Source: Takakia lepidozioides
Taxonomy: Eukaryota; Streptophyta; Takakiopsida; Takakiales; Takakiaceae
Direction: 5' to 3'
Assembly (NCBI GenBank): GCA_030704615.1
Contig: CM060733.1
Coordinates: 14,012,001-14,076,000 of the forward strand
DNA: 64,000 nt
This document shows positions 48,321 to 59,652 of the stretch, one piece after another. Position numbers and translations under genes: made by a program. The notes under the pieces were generated by a model, which saw nothing but the letters and a program-made list of their open reading frames with translations, had not been told where the DNA came from and ran no database searches. How positions within the stretch are numbered: the first letter of the stretch is position 1; each line of letters begins with the position of its first letter.

Positions 48321-48749
48321 TTTGGGTGCGAGGGTCAGAGCTCATTTGTACTTCAATGGGAGAACTGTCTGTGGGCCATTTATGATAAATTCATCTATGA
48401 TGAAAATTCAGAACCCCTGCGAATTTTAGGAAGTCGGTATGTGCAGGATTAGCTCGAATAGCTCAATCATCAGAAATCACATGGGCAAAACCTGCTTGAA
48501 ACTAGACTGATTGTCATACTGATGGAGCCCAAACAGATTCGGCTCTCCTATAAGCATGGTAGTCTCTTCACCAATGACTGACTGAAGCTCCGACTATCAC
48601 GGCTCAACGCCACTCTTTGTTCTTGATGCACAGAAACAGGGAATGAGAGTAACAGTGGCGTAACTGTCCCCAAGAGGAAAAAACCGAAGCTCGTAGAGCT
48701 AGATATATTGACACAAAGAAAGAAATCAAACTATTCTAGTATCACCTAC

Positions 48750-49783
48750 AGCCTGAAGAAGGTCAGACAACAGGAAAGAGGATGGATCAGAGAGTGCCGG
48801 GAGGCAAGATGAAGCCGCCCCGGCAACCTCTGCCCGACGTAAAATAGATTGAGCGTGAGCCTTTTGCAAAGCAACAGACACTCGTTGTCTAAAGAAAACT
48901 ACAAGAACAAAGAGTGCTAAAGGAAATAATGTGTCTGTGGAGTGCTAAAGGAAATAATGTGCGTTCTCCACCGGAGTGGCAACGAAGAAGATGTACGCCG
49001 AGTGAATCGATAGGGTGGTGACAAACACACTGTTGCAGTCCTAATACAGAGGGATGCGGAAGACCCAGTCGAACTCGTAGGGAGGTGGTAAATACAGCAG
49101 AAGACGTACGGAAGGGTACAATGGTTGGTCGTACTGTGAGCCACACGCCTGCTTCAGGCCCGGCACATGAGAGAAGTCTGGCCCGATGTGTATCTGAAGG
49201 AGCATCGGAAAGCATGCTGGAAAAAAAGTATCGGTGCACGCGTTCCATGTTGGTATCATGTAAGTGCTCCAGACCTTGAGTGACCAACTGTTCAACGGGT
49301 GGTAGACAAGCCCGTGCTTGTGTTGGGAGGAGATCCCGCGCTGAACAAAGATGTTGCTGAAAGGACAAAGAGCCATCATCGATGTGGGCAACCACCTCCA
49401 TGAGAAAAGGGCATTGCTGACACAGAAATCAAGATGCAAAGGCTATAGCGACTAAAGCCCAACTACCTAGGAAGGCAGCAGGGGCAGTGACGACTGTGGA
49501 TAGTAAATCCACTCCTTCAGAAGAGATCGGGAGGGTAGTCTGACAACATGCCACTATCAAATGCACCTGGGCCTAAATGAACGACCAAAAATCCCCCTAA
49601 CAGTCGTATAAAAAGAAGACACAAGCTCCACAAACTACGGGGTGGGGGGAAACAACGCAAAAGATGATAAGGTCGTTGTAAAAAGCATTTAGTGATAATG
49701 CCATGGGCTACTTGCATATCCCCTAGTTTGGGAAGAAGCTTTATATAGCTTGTATCATGTAGCAAAGCGTCTTGGAGGAGAGA
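48750..49783 (-). mobile_element. LINE-A, 3' half of a split element
   Basis: Minus-strand remnant of the region after the reverse transcriptase core. From 49765 it reads KLLPKLGDMQVAHGIITKCF and LQRPYHLLRCFPPP, then 49401-48940 gives GPEAGVWLTVRPTI, FTTSLRVRLGLPHPSVLGLQ and CVCHHPIDSLGVHLLRC (Cys/His knuckle). Near 48895-48780 a relic RQRVSVALQKAHAQSILRR follows. Frameshifts are present. Its 5' edge falls at the codon where the 5' half at 57533-59140 stops, so the two look like one element split by an insertion. Confidence 0.7.
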
Positions 49784-49855
49784 AGACCCCGGCCGAAGCC
49801 GGCGTAACCAAGAGCCACTTCGCCTTACGGCTACTGCCCCCTTTCGGGGGTGGGC
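49776..49855. mobile_element. 80-bp structured module, copy 3
   Basis: Diverged copy of the module at 6006-6085, same orientation: the CCGGCGTAACCAAGAGCCAC core, CGGCTACTG, and a perfect CCCCC-TTTC-GGGGG hairpin (49837-49850). The hairpin differs from copy 1 by a paired change (T-A to C-G). The first stem has a C-C mismatch here. It is followed by TATATATAAGG, a TATA-like stretch. No short direct repeats bracket this copy. Confidence 0.6.
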
Positions 49856-49954
49856 CCTATATATAAGGAGGGGGAGTGCCCTGTGGGCACCCGATGATTG
49901 TTAAATATGGAGGAAATAGTGGTATACCTTGGGGGACTTTTAGGAGACGTTTGA

Positions 49955-50529
49955 TGTCAAGGACGAGACATGACTGAACACAAACAAGAGATCAGACTAG
50001 AGGTACAAGACTAGACAAGAAGTCAAGGTCGGCGTGGCCGTATGCATGATGAGTAAATAGGAATCAAGATGATTTTTATAACAATGAACAAGAGTACAAA
50101 ATATTGGAACACGACTTGAATACTGGAATGTTGGAAACTGGACTGGAGTACCAGATACTGGAAACTGGGCTAGAGTACTGGGAACTGGAAACAAGATTAA
50201 CTTGAACTGGTGCTGGCGAGACTGAAGAGTATCCAGTCTCGCCTCCTATATATACTGGCTACTAAGAAGCTACCCTAAGAAGCTTCCCTTATAGAGGTTT
50301 CTTGATGGAGTAGCTTCCTTAAACAAATGAGATATCTTGATGGAGACAATTTCTCCAAATGAAGCTTCCTGAGTAGTTTCCCAAGTTACTCTTGGTAATT
50401 TGGTAAACTCCCGGTAACTTGGTAAATCATGGTAAATATCGGTAAGTCATGATAACTTCTGGTAACTTAATAACTTGGTAACTTCTGGTATTTACTCTTG
50501 GTAAGTTCCTCTGGGCTATGGCCGTGACA
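49955..50529 (-). mobile_element. Chromovirus LTR, element II
   Basis: Second copy of the LTR at 12489-13102, with the same termini (minus strand TGTCACGG...CTTGACA) and a TATATATA stretch near 50250. A purine-rich minus-strand tract (50530-50545) adjoins it, as expected for a 3' LTR. Confidence 0.75.
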
Positions 50530-51562
50530 TCACCCCTCCTCTAGCGTCGAGTTCCTCGAGGAGCGATAAAATCTTGGACTTGCTTAGAGTTGGAGAAAAT
50601 CCAAAATCCGGCGAATGGTACTTGCCAAGTATTCGGCTCTTCGTTCTTGACTCAAATAATTTATAGGTCCCTACAACCATCGATAGTATCTAACACCTTG
50701 AACTTGGGACCACGCAGTGATTTGAGCATTCTGATTTTCGAAACTGCCTTCAAACATGATTTCGTTGCCTTTACCCTCTGGGTCCGAAGCCTCAACCTCC
50801 AACAGAATTATCAGACTTCGAGTAGGCTCCACTTGCCGTCGTACGGGGTTCAGACGAGGAAGTACGCGTCGCATTGGTAGCCCATCGTCTCGAAAACGTT
50901 GGCGTGATGTTGAAGGTCATGAGAGTCGGAACGACTGATCTGGTAGCTGGGTAAGCGACAACTCTAATGTATCTGGTTCATGTGACTCCATACTGCCAAT
51001 GCAAGAGTGCTGGAAGTATAGTTATATATATACTGATGTGTGGTGCTCCTCCTTCTTTAGCGTGTATCAGGTACATTGAATGTAGAGTCTTCACCTTGAA
51101 GCTAACTTGGCTGACATCATCATTGTGACGTTTTATTGACGTATAGCTCGGGGCTTAGCTGGATATCGTTGATGAAACTCTTGGACTTTGTCAGATGCAT
51201 TGGCGAGGTTGGATGAAGGTTCCCACGTTCGTTCGCTGATGTCGTAGCCTTTCCAATGTATACTCAAGACGTTTATACTTTATGCGAGAGTCTAGGACTT
51301 CGTCGACTTCATACTCAATTTCATGATTGACTTCGATTGGTGGAGGTGGTACGGAGACTCTCCCTGGAATATTCGATGGATGATACAACTCCAATAATGA
51401 AACATGAAAAGATTGGATGGATACGCATACTTCGTGGGAGTTCAAGCCGAAAACTGACCGGATTTATTTGTCGAATAATTTTAAATGGTCCCAAGCGTTG
51501 ATAATCCAACTTCCGTGATGGTCGCGAGGTTTGTATGTCCCAACGAAGAAGCCACACACGAT
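50530..51562 (-). mobile_element. Chromovirus 3' internal remnant, element II
   Basis: Minus strand: [20 protein letters not shown] and [20 protein letters not shown] (integrase C-terminal region), then [11 protein letters not shown] and a chromodomain. The latter begins EYEVDEVLDSRIKYKRLEY near 51330 and continues after a one-base shift as HWKGYDISERTWEPSSN to about 51150. Sequence up to 50530 parallels element I. The element breaks at 51562 against unrelated sequence; its missing upstream part seems to resume at 56148. Confidence 0.75.
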
Positions 51563-53114
51563 CTCCGTGTCGCGCACCTCACTTCGGTAAGCTCCCCTTC
51601 AAGTCATAGTTACTCGCTTGATGCGCGCGCCTAACTCCCAAACTGGCCGTCAAGCCACTTCAGAGCTTCGGCTGCTCACCGGGACATAACGGTCCCCCTT
51701 TACTCCTCCACAAGACCCTCTCTCAATTTGGGCCAAGTGGAAATTCCCTTTGGTCGATGGCAGTCCGGAATCGTTCCCCACACCTTGGTCGCTTTCCGGC
51801 TCGCACGCTTGCTCACTAGTTTTTGGTCACCAACGGGCTTACACCGTTCTCGGGGTTACTACTCCCTATATATACTTATGTGACTGTCCGCGGGGGTTTC
51901 ACAAACAACCATGTCATTTTATGGCGAACCACCACGAAAACCCTCAATTCCCGGTGATGAGTCGCGGTGAGTCTTGGCCCACCCGCCACGGTCCCATTGG
52001 ACCGTGATGAGTCCCAAGACTCCCCACGACTCCCACCACAAGGTCTCCACCCCCATGGTGAGTCATATGCCACCCCCACTAAGTCCCACTAAGCTACCAC
52101 CACCCCTTGTGGAACCACCCCCACCGCAACCCCGTGTGCGGGGCTCCACCTAGTGAGCGCCTCCGTCACCTTGAGTGCCTTGGGCACTCAAGGGTGCTTC
52201 AGCCCCCGCAACTAATGTTGTCACTGCCCCCACCACAGGGGCAGCCCTTCATGTGTCCCGACCCCCTGCCCTCAAGGCAAAGGGCCGCGACACACACCCC
52301 TACCAACAGGAAATCGATGTCATCATCGACTTGTAGAAACGAACATCCAAGTTGTGGCGTCCCACATCAAGGAGTTTGTTTCCGTACCATGGCATCCCAT
52401 GACAAAGAACCAAACCCCCACTTGACTCTACTCTCCACTAGCTAGTTCGGCCGACTTCCTCCAAGTCTCGGCCAAGGGCGGAGCTTCTCAAGCTCCTCCC
52501 AGTGCACTCTTCTTGACCCACTTCAAGGCCAAGGAACGATCATCCCCGAGGATCGAATCGCCTTACTGCAACAACATTTGCTTGCGACCACTCGTGATGC
52601 CGCTTTTGGCATCGTCTTGAGCAAGGGTTCGCCTTGAGCCCTTCTTGACTAGGAAGATAACCTTGAACCAACCGTGCGCCCCAATCACTACAATTGGGTC
52701 CGCCTTGGAATGCTGGCCTGAGGTACGGGAACACGCCGAAGCCGCACTATGACTTCGTCCCGAGGCTACACGATTATAGTACGTAAACGGAAGCACGAAA
52801 CTTCCGCGTTAGCCCACACTATAAGGCAACCCCCTCGGTAGCGCAGTTATAGTACGCGCACGACCAAGTGTGCACTAGCACGTGAACTCCCAACGAAGGT
52901 GCAAGTTTCCTTGTCCCTTGGGTGGGAGTCACCCGATTTCGGCACTACACAAACACACGATTAATCCAATTTACCTCTCCCACTTTGTAAGCTAGCATGC
53001 ATTCTACACACTAGCCAATCATACCATGCATCACCATTCCAAACAAAATAGGACATTTAATATTTGGAAACAATTTCATTTATAACAAAATTCGTACAAT
53101 ACAAGTTTACCAAA
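51563..53114. other. Unrecognised GC-rich insert
   Basis: Lies between the broken chromovirus and the start of the plus-strand Ty3 remnant. It has a TATATATA stretch near 51866 and Pro/His-rich open frames of low credibility. It may be an LTR or leader of another element, but I see no repeat partner inside the window. Confidence 0.35.
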
Positions 53115-55548
53115 CTATTATAGACGGTTTGTTAAGGGATTTAGTGCCATTGCAAAGGCTCTAACCAAGTTGACCAAGGTGGACCAGGAGTGGCAGTGGG
53201 AAGATGAGCAAGAACAAGCTTTTCAAGAGCTCAAGGCGAGGTTAACCTCGGCGCCCATCTTGAGACGACCTATCAGGGGGCGTCCTTTTCAGATGCATAC
53301 AGATTGGAGCATGCTGGGGCTTGGAGCGGTGCTCACACAGGTGGATGATGAGGGAAGAGAGTTCGTAGTGGCTTATGTTAGCTGCTCGAACAACGCTGCA
53401 GAGTCTAAGTATAGCTCATATGAGGGAGAATGCTTAGCTGCAGTGTGGGCCGTGACACACTTCAGGTGCTATCTATACGGCAATCTCTTCACCCTTGTTA
53501 CGGATCACCAACCACTCAAGTGGTTGATGAAGTCAGACAAGCTTATGGGGAAGCTTGCACGGTAGGCACTCATCCTTCAAGAGTATGACTTTCAGGTGGT
53601 GCATCGACCGGGTTTGGTCAATCGCAATGCAGATGGGTTGAGTGGCAATCCATGCACGAGCCAGCAGGATGACACTGGAGCTCGGTGGCATGGTGAGACG
53701 GACGAGGAGATGGTGCCCGGATGGCATGCATCTGCATTTCTGTGTATCTTGGCAGCGGAAGGCCAGGTTGGACCTGCAACAAGGATGACTGTAGATCAAG
53801 TGTCTGAGGACCCTGAGGCCAGCAATGAGCAAGGTGGCGCCAAAGATATACATGAGGATTCAGTTGTGTTGGACTACCTCCGCACTGGAGACACTGCAGC
53901 CACTGTGACTGCCAAGGAGAGGGATCGGATCCTACAACGAGCCAAGAGGTTCAAGTGGGAGGGGACACACCTGCTCCGAGTGTGGGAGGATGGTCGAGTG
54001 AGGATTGTGCCTCATCCAACACAATGGGCACGGTTAGTGCGGCATGCCCATGAGGAGTTGGGGCATTTTGGGGTGCGACGCACTCATAGTCTACTGCAGG
54101 GGCAGTATTGGTGGCGTGGTATGCACACAGAGGTGCAACAATTTGTGGCTAGGTGCATGGTGTGTGACAGGGTGCGTGCTTCATTCAATGCCCCTACTCC
54201 ACAATTGCACCCTCTTCCGATCATGGGATTGGGCTACAGGTGGAGTCTTGACTTTGCAATGGGCCGTTGCCACTGACCATGCGCCACAACAAGTACGTGT
54301 TGGTGATGGTGGAGCACTTCTCCAAGTGGATTGAATTGGTTCCATTGCCTGATAAAGCTAGTGAGGGAGCTGCATATGCATTCTTGGATTGTGTGCTAGC
54401 CGATTCGGTGCTCCAGCTGAGGTACTCACGGACCAAGGGAGAGAGTTCTTGGGGGAGTTTCAGGTTTTGTGTGACAAGGCCTTGATAGACCACCTCACCA
54501 CTTCTCGGGATCATCCTGAGGCCGATGGCTTGGCAGAGAGAGTTGTTCAGACAATAAAGAGGGGTTTGCGCAAGTATGGCTTGCAGAAGGGATACCTAGG
54601 AGATTGGGACCTTCAGTTACCCTAGTTAGCCATGGGCTACAGGTTCAGCAAGCAAGCATCACTTGCCTCCTTCTCACCATACTTTCTTCTCTTTGGTCGA
54701 GAGCCGGATTTGCCTACATCCATTCGCAGAGAAGCTGCTACAGTTCTTAACCTTGACGATCCGGACGTGTGGGCACGTGCATGTGAGCAGCGTGCAGAGT
54801 TGTTCAAGAAAGTCATGCCCATGACTTTCGAAAACCTTGCCATTGCTCAACATCGTGATACGTTGAGGTATGCTACCATACGTGGTGGGGGCTATCGTCC
54901 TGGGGTTCGGAGATTCAACCCTGGTGACTATGTTTATCTGCAGCAGACTGCTCCTACGACCTTGGATGTGACTGCAGGACGTACTATTTTGAGGGTTCGA
55001 GAGATGTTGCCCTCATGAGTCCTGATCTTGGAAGGTTGGGATGGCATGATTTGGAAGGACCATGTGCGTAATTGCGCGCCATGTCACCTTCCAAATGTTG
55101 ATGGAAGGGTTGACCCAAACCTGACAGTGGTACCTGCAAGTTTGAGGTGCATGTTGTGTGGGTCTGCTAGAGGGGCAGCCACCATGCTGGTGTGTGATCA
55201 ATGCTCTAGAGGTTGGCATATGGGATGCTTGACTCCACCTCTTGAGATGGTTCCTGATGGGGATTGGTTATGTCCACATTGCATTGGATAGTGGGAGTGG
55301 ATACAACCATGGAAGGCTAACAAGAAATGCAAGGCCAAGCTACTAGGAGACCAACACACGAGATCCTGACTCAAGTTCACAGATTGCAAGACGGCAACTA
55401 ACGATGGGGTTGCTCTTGTACCCGGCCTCTTGGTCTATAGAGTTTGAGTACAATAGGGACAGTAATAGAGGACTTAGTACGGCTGTGGCTATTACATCTT
55501 GTAGCTATCTAGAGTTAGAGGGACCTAACCACCAGCTAGGGGGGCGAT
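53115..55548 (+). mobile_element. Ty3 element remnant ending in a PHD finger
   Basis: Plus strand, 5'-truncated in the reverse transcriptase thumb (RFVKGFSAIAKALTKL). RNase H follows (MHTDWSMLGLGAVLTQ, YEGECLAAVWAVTHFRCYLY, LVTDHQPLKWLM). The integrase has an HHCC zinc site (HAHEELGHFG, CMVCDRV), Asp in SLDFA, Asp in VLTDQGREFLG and Glu in ADGLAERVVQTIKR, then SFSPYFLLFGREP. The C-terminal tail is KDHVRNCAPCHLPNVDG followed by the PHD finger. Three in-frame stops (near 53563, 54623, 55016) and two frameshifts (near 54270 and 54400) show it is inactive. A G-rich tract near 55537-55545 adjoins the LTR. Confidence 0.82.
55148..55282 (+). other. PHD finger (C4HC3) at the C terminus of the Ty3 remnant
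   Basis: Eight zinc ligands in order and spacing typical of a PHD finger: CMLC, then LVCDQC, GWHMGC, and WLCPHC, with the conserved Trp two residues before the seventh ligand and LTPPLEMVPDGDW between. Such fingers commonly read histone H3 tails. Here it occupies the place where chromoviruses carry a chromodomain. All ligands remain intact although the element is broken upstream. Confidence 0.9.
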
Positions 55549-56142
55549 TGTGGTATAGCTTTCTAGGATTGTGTGCTTAGATTACGTGGTGGACAACGAT
55601 GTATGTTGTGGCACGATGCTTAGGTGCATGACAGCTGTCATGGTTTTAGTCATGGTTATCTAGAATTACCTACTTCTAGTTAACTAGGACATTTTAGATA
55701 TTTATATTTATATTTTGTGTGTTGGGACTTCATTTGGTCTCACATGCCAAGTGAGGTGTCGAGCCTCACTTGAGACATGGAGATATGTTTTCCCCTTGTG
55801 AGTGTTGAGGAGGCTCATCTTCTTGTAGTTGAACCTCCATGAACTTCTCTCACCTCCATAGCTCTAGGTATTGAGAGGGAGTGTGTTGAGGGCTTTGTAG
55901 GGTGGATTCCTTTAGCAAATGTGCCCTTGGCTTGACTTAGTTTATGTGATAGAGTGGATTTCACTTGGAAGGACTAAGGCTTGTTCTTCATGTGATTGCT
56001 TCATGCTTTGAGAGCTTTCATTGTCTTCTACTTCTCTCATTTCTCATCTCTTATCATTGTGGTATAGCTTTCTAGGATTGTGTGCTTAGATTGTGTGGTG
56101 GACAGCGATGTATGTTGTGGCACGATGCTTAGGTGCACGACA
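55549..56142 (+). mobile_element. LTR of the PHD Ty3 element (L1 copy C)
   Basis: Starts TGTGGTATAGC right after the G-rich tract and ends GTGCACGACA. An 84-85-bp block is present at both ends (55549-55633 and 56059-56142). From 55634 the sequence matches L1 copies A and B, which lack the first block. Either the LTR is 594 bp with terminal duplication, or a partial LTR end precedes a 509-bp LTR. Confidence 0.6.
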
Positions 56143-56147
56143 CCACC

Positions 56148-56900
56148 AATAGTCCATGGATATCAATTCCATTGTTTTGTTGAAGCCGAAATGTCCTGCA
56201 GCCGGAAGATCGTGACATGTTTGAAGAATTCGAAGTCGTGTAGGTCCTGGAGGTACATAGAGAAGTCCCTTGGAATAAAGTAAGTCATCTTTGAACTCGA
56301 AGTCATTTGTAACATGTGGGTTGTCTCAAGGTCGATTTAGTTGACTTCGTAGTGTCGTAGCAAATTGATCGTTCTTCAGTGCTTCCTGAATCTCCTTTAT
56401 GATCTCTGCATCGTCATAGGTGGACATGGATAGCATATTCAATTGGAGATTTGTTGGTTTCAAGATGATGGATTTATGTTGGTCAAAAGCTGCATCCCCT
56501 TCCTTTGACGCAAGATACGATCGTCGAGAAAGAGCATCTGGTTTTCCTTGAAGATGTCCGGGACGGTAGGTAATAACAAAATCAAATCTTGCTAGTGACA
56601 TACTCCATCTCGCTTGACGTCGATTCAAAACACGAGCACTCACAAAATACTCGAGGTTTTTATGATCGGTATAGACAGTGATATGATGTTGAGCTCCCTC
56701 CAATAGATGACGTCACTCCTCAAAAACATCGATAATCGCTAGAAGTTCTTTGTCATGGATTTCATAATTGATCTCCGCAGCGGAAAATTTGCGAGAACGA
56801 AAACCAACATGATGAAGTCGGTCATCTGTACCGTATTGAGATAGTACCGCGCCAAGTGCAAAGTCCGATGCATCTGCTTCCAAAAAGAATGGTTTAGATG
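56148..56900 (-). mobile_element. Chromovirus RNase H to integrase zinc fragment
   Basis: Minus strand: RNase H ([44 protein letters not shown]), tail [19 protein letters not shown], and an integrase zinc relic (TCHDLPAAGHFGFNKTMELI) ending near 56150. An in-frame TGA at 56710-56712 replaces the Trp expected before [10 protein letters not shown]. It overlaps element I by only ~40 bp at the zinc site, so it is probably the upstream part of element II, separated by the PHD Ty3 insertion and a deletion of the integrase core. Confidence 0.8.
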
Positions 56901-57532
56901 GGATGAGCGGAGCATATTTTTGACATTTTTCGAGGATTGAGTCGTTTGGGTAGTAATCATGACAAAATGTGAATTCAATAAAGTGGATGGTGAGTTGTGG
57001 GGATGGGGAGCTGGGGGCATAGTGTTGATGGGTAGGCCGTGTACTAGGAGTATGTCTGGGCACAGCCTCTATGCAAGAACATGGTGCTTGAGTACATATG
57101 CATGGTAGCAGCCACGGACGTGGTACAGTATGGTCGGGTGGCCGGCCTTGGTAGGTGCCAGCGTTCATGAGAGAGAACCATCGAGTTTCAGCACGTTTTT
57201 TAAAAAGCTTATAGAGGTGTCATACTGCCTGGTTATGCCTCGTGATATGTAAGCCATATATGACCGGATGTGTACATTGGCTGAGTAGATGCGACCAAGT
57301 GTCACGTCCTTGATGGGTGGTAGAGCATAGTGGGCAGTATGGGGAGGGGAACAAGTGCGGCCAAAATATATGTTTGCGTTGGTGGCCCATGTATTGGACG
57401 TACTTGAATTTGAGTGTTTGTCCGATTTGTGCATCCGTGGTGGCTTTGGTTAGCCAGAAGTGGTTAGAAAGTTTATGGCGCAGTATATCGGATTGAGTCC
57501 ATTTTTGTGTACTTTGGTATGGCTAATAGAGG
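56901..57532 (-). mobile_element. LINE-B 5'-truncated remnant
   Basis: Minus strand from 57532: TQKWTQSDILRHKLSNHFW, GQTLKFKYVQYMGHQRKHIF, the zinc-like CPLCSTTHQGRDTWSHLLST followed by CAHPHIKAAYI, then [30 protein letters not shown] and [19 protein letters not shown]. The frame runs into the chromovirus RNase H near 56900 without a stop. It begins immediately next to the LINE-A breakpoint. Confidence 0.7.
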
Positions 57533-59140
57533 GCGTCTTGGAGGAAAGATGTTGTGTAAGGGGTAGTACCAAAAGGAATATCTAACACTCGAATACCCTC
57601 AGATGGTGCTAGAAAGTCAGAAGGGGGCACGAAATCTGAAGGTAGACCAAAGGGTGACCAAGAGGATATCATCAGAGGCCGGTGATGTGGGTATCATCAA
57701 CAATAGAAGGAAATATACAGGATTGGAAGGCTTGCGCAGATGAGCGAAGGGCCTGGACGTGGACAAAAGCAATAAGAGGTCCCCCTAATGGATCGCCCTG
57801 ACGCATTCATACTTCGGACTGGATTATAGTAAGATATCCGGTACGGGTGTGATGATTGTAAAACAAAGGGGTAGAGGAAGCATAAAACAATCTCACAAAG
57901 GGAATGAGTTGATGGCATGCACCGCCGGCTGATCGCAGTTCCTAAAATATTGTTGATCTGGACACCGTGTTGAAGGCGTTGGTCACATCCACCTGAAGGA
58001 CGACCTAGTCGGGATGAGGTCAAGGGAAGCCCAAATCACATGCACCACCGCTTCACAACCTCCCAAGGTAGCGACCCCAAACTGATGTGGAGAGAAGTGA
58101 GAAGAAAGACCTCCCAAAGCTGGATGCAGATAGAGCGGCTCACCAAGTGATATAGAACCTCCCCCACTGCAATGGGACGAATCCCACCTGTGTTCTTGGA
58201 CATGGCCAAGCATAATGAAAGAACAAACTTGGAACAGTTGGGAAAAGCCACTAGCAGAGTCCTATGGATTGAGACAGTCACGGAGGTGTTCATATACCAA
58301 TCCAGACTAACCGGCTGCTGCAAGATGAGGGCTACGAGTGAATGCTTGAATGAAAGTATCGCGATCCAATTGAAGGTCCTCATTAGGGTCAAAGTCCTCC
58401 ACAAATGAAGGGAGGATGCCGTCCGCACTGAGGTGGAGATGCTCCAAAGCTGTGACAGTATCTGCCGGAGGCGGTGCTGGGGTAAGAGGAGTAAGAGCTC
58501 GAGCTACACGAGGATATTCTCTTGCCCGACCTAGCATAAGACTCCGACGAAGACGCATGTGGATGGATGGAGTGGCCTGGCGTGGGCTATCGTGAGCTAT
58601 TCGCGCCGCAAGTGCTTGTGCACATAGATAATGTTCGTCTTGAAGGGTTTTCCAGTCCCCAGAGAGAAATCTACGAAGATGGGCACACGTCTCTCGATGT
58701 CCGGATTCACCACCACGTGGAGGCAGAACTAGACACCATAGAGAAAAAAACAGAAAAAGGTGCCAAACAACAATGTCGTATGGGTCCCGAGCAAGGCGGT
58801 CCAAGGGTAAGCGAAAAGCATTTACCTCCGTTCGAAGTGCCATTGGGATACGTGTATAGAGCCGGGGACGGGGCAAACCCAAATGAAATGCTCCCAAAAC
58901 ATCGAGGGTCGCAATCCAAAGCCATGCATGTGTAGAAAGAGCCACTAATGGGGTAGGTAGATGACTGTCCGGATAAAGCTGATGGATCGTAGAACACGTG
59001 TGCCGATGACGCGCAAGACCCTTGATACGGGCAAACATCCGACCACAACCTAGACAAGGCACTCGGTCTGGTGGTGCTGTTGGTGGGAGATAAGATAGAG
59101 CAAAAGAACGGGCGGTCTGATTAGGTGAACATGTCTGCAA
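57533..59140 (-). mobile_element. LINE-A, 5' half: zinc finger and reverse transcriptase
   Basis: Minus strand. The open frame 59140-58307 starts with a C2HC-type finger (CLGCGRMFARIKGLARHRHT, then C) and a long linker. The reverse transcriptase follows in shifting frames: GGIRPIAVGEVLYHLVSRSI, HQFGVATLGGCEAVVHVIWA, GRSIRGTSYCF-like / QGDPLGG region, and VDDTHITGL as the catalytic YxDD-type box near 57695. It ends at GIRVLDIPFGTTPY and FLQDA at 57533. Multiple frameshifts. This order (finger, reverse transcriptase, Cys-rich tail) matches a LINE family I associate with non-seed plants. Confidence 0.75.
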
Positions 59141-59652
59141 GGGCTATATGTAGAATACGACTACTAATGTCCCTACAGTGAAGTCGGAAAGTGGGAAGAG
59201 CTTTACCGATGTAGACAGTTTCTTTTCTGGGGTCAGGAGCTGACACTCCTCTATCTTTTCCTAGAGAATTTATTGACCCATTTATACAGTCACCCCACTT
59301 GGGTCTTTTTATATAGTACCCACGATCAATTGGGTGGAGAGTTGAAGGTGCTAAAAATAGAAAGGGTGGGAACGACCAGTAGGGTGGCAGGGCAGGTTAC
59401 GATGATAGTTCTTGTTTTGCGATAGATTTTTGACAACTGTCCACGCTGCGACAACCATGCATGCTTCCAGAAAATTCCACTGCCGCTTGAAAGTCTCTGC
59501 TTGCCGTTTGAAGCCCCTGTTGGAAGCCCGCAGTAGAAGATGAGAGTAGAAGAGGAGAGGTTCAGGATGGGCATGAAGGCAATGCTAGGAGGAAGGCAAG
59601 GGATCGATTTAGAGACGGTAAGAATTTCACTCAAGCTAGTGTTACTATTGGT
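59141..59652. other. Flank of LINE-A, no gene recognised
   Basis: Upstream sequence of the LINE-A frame, possibly its leader. A minus-strand 102-codon frame (59634-59326) has no family resemblance. Confidence 0.35.
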
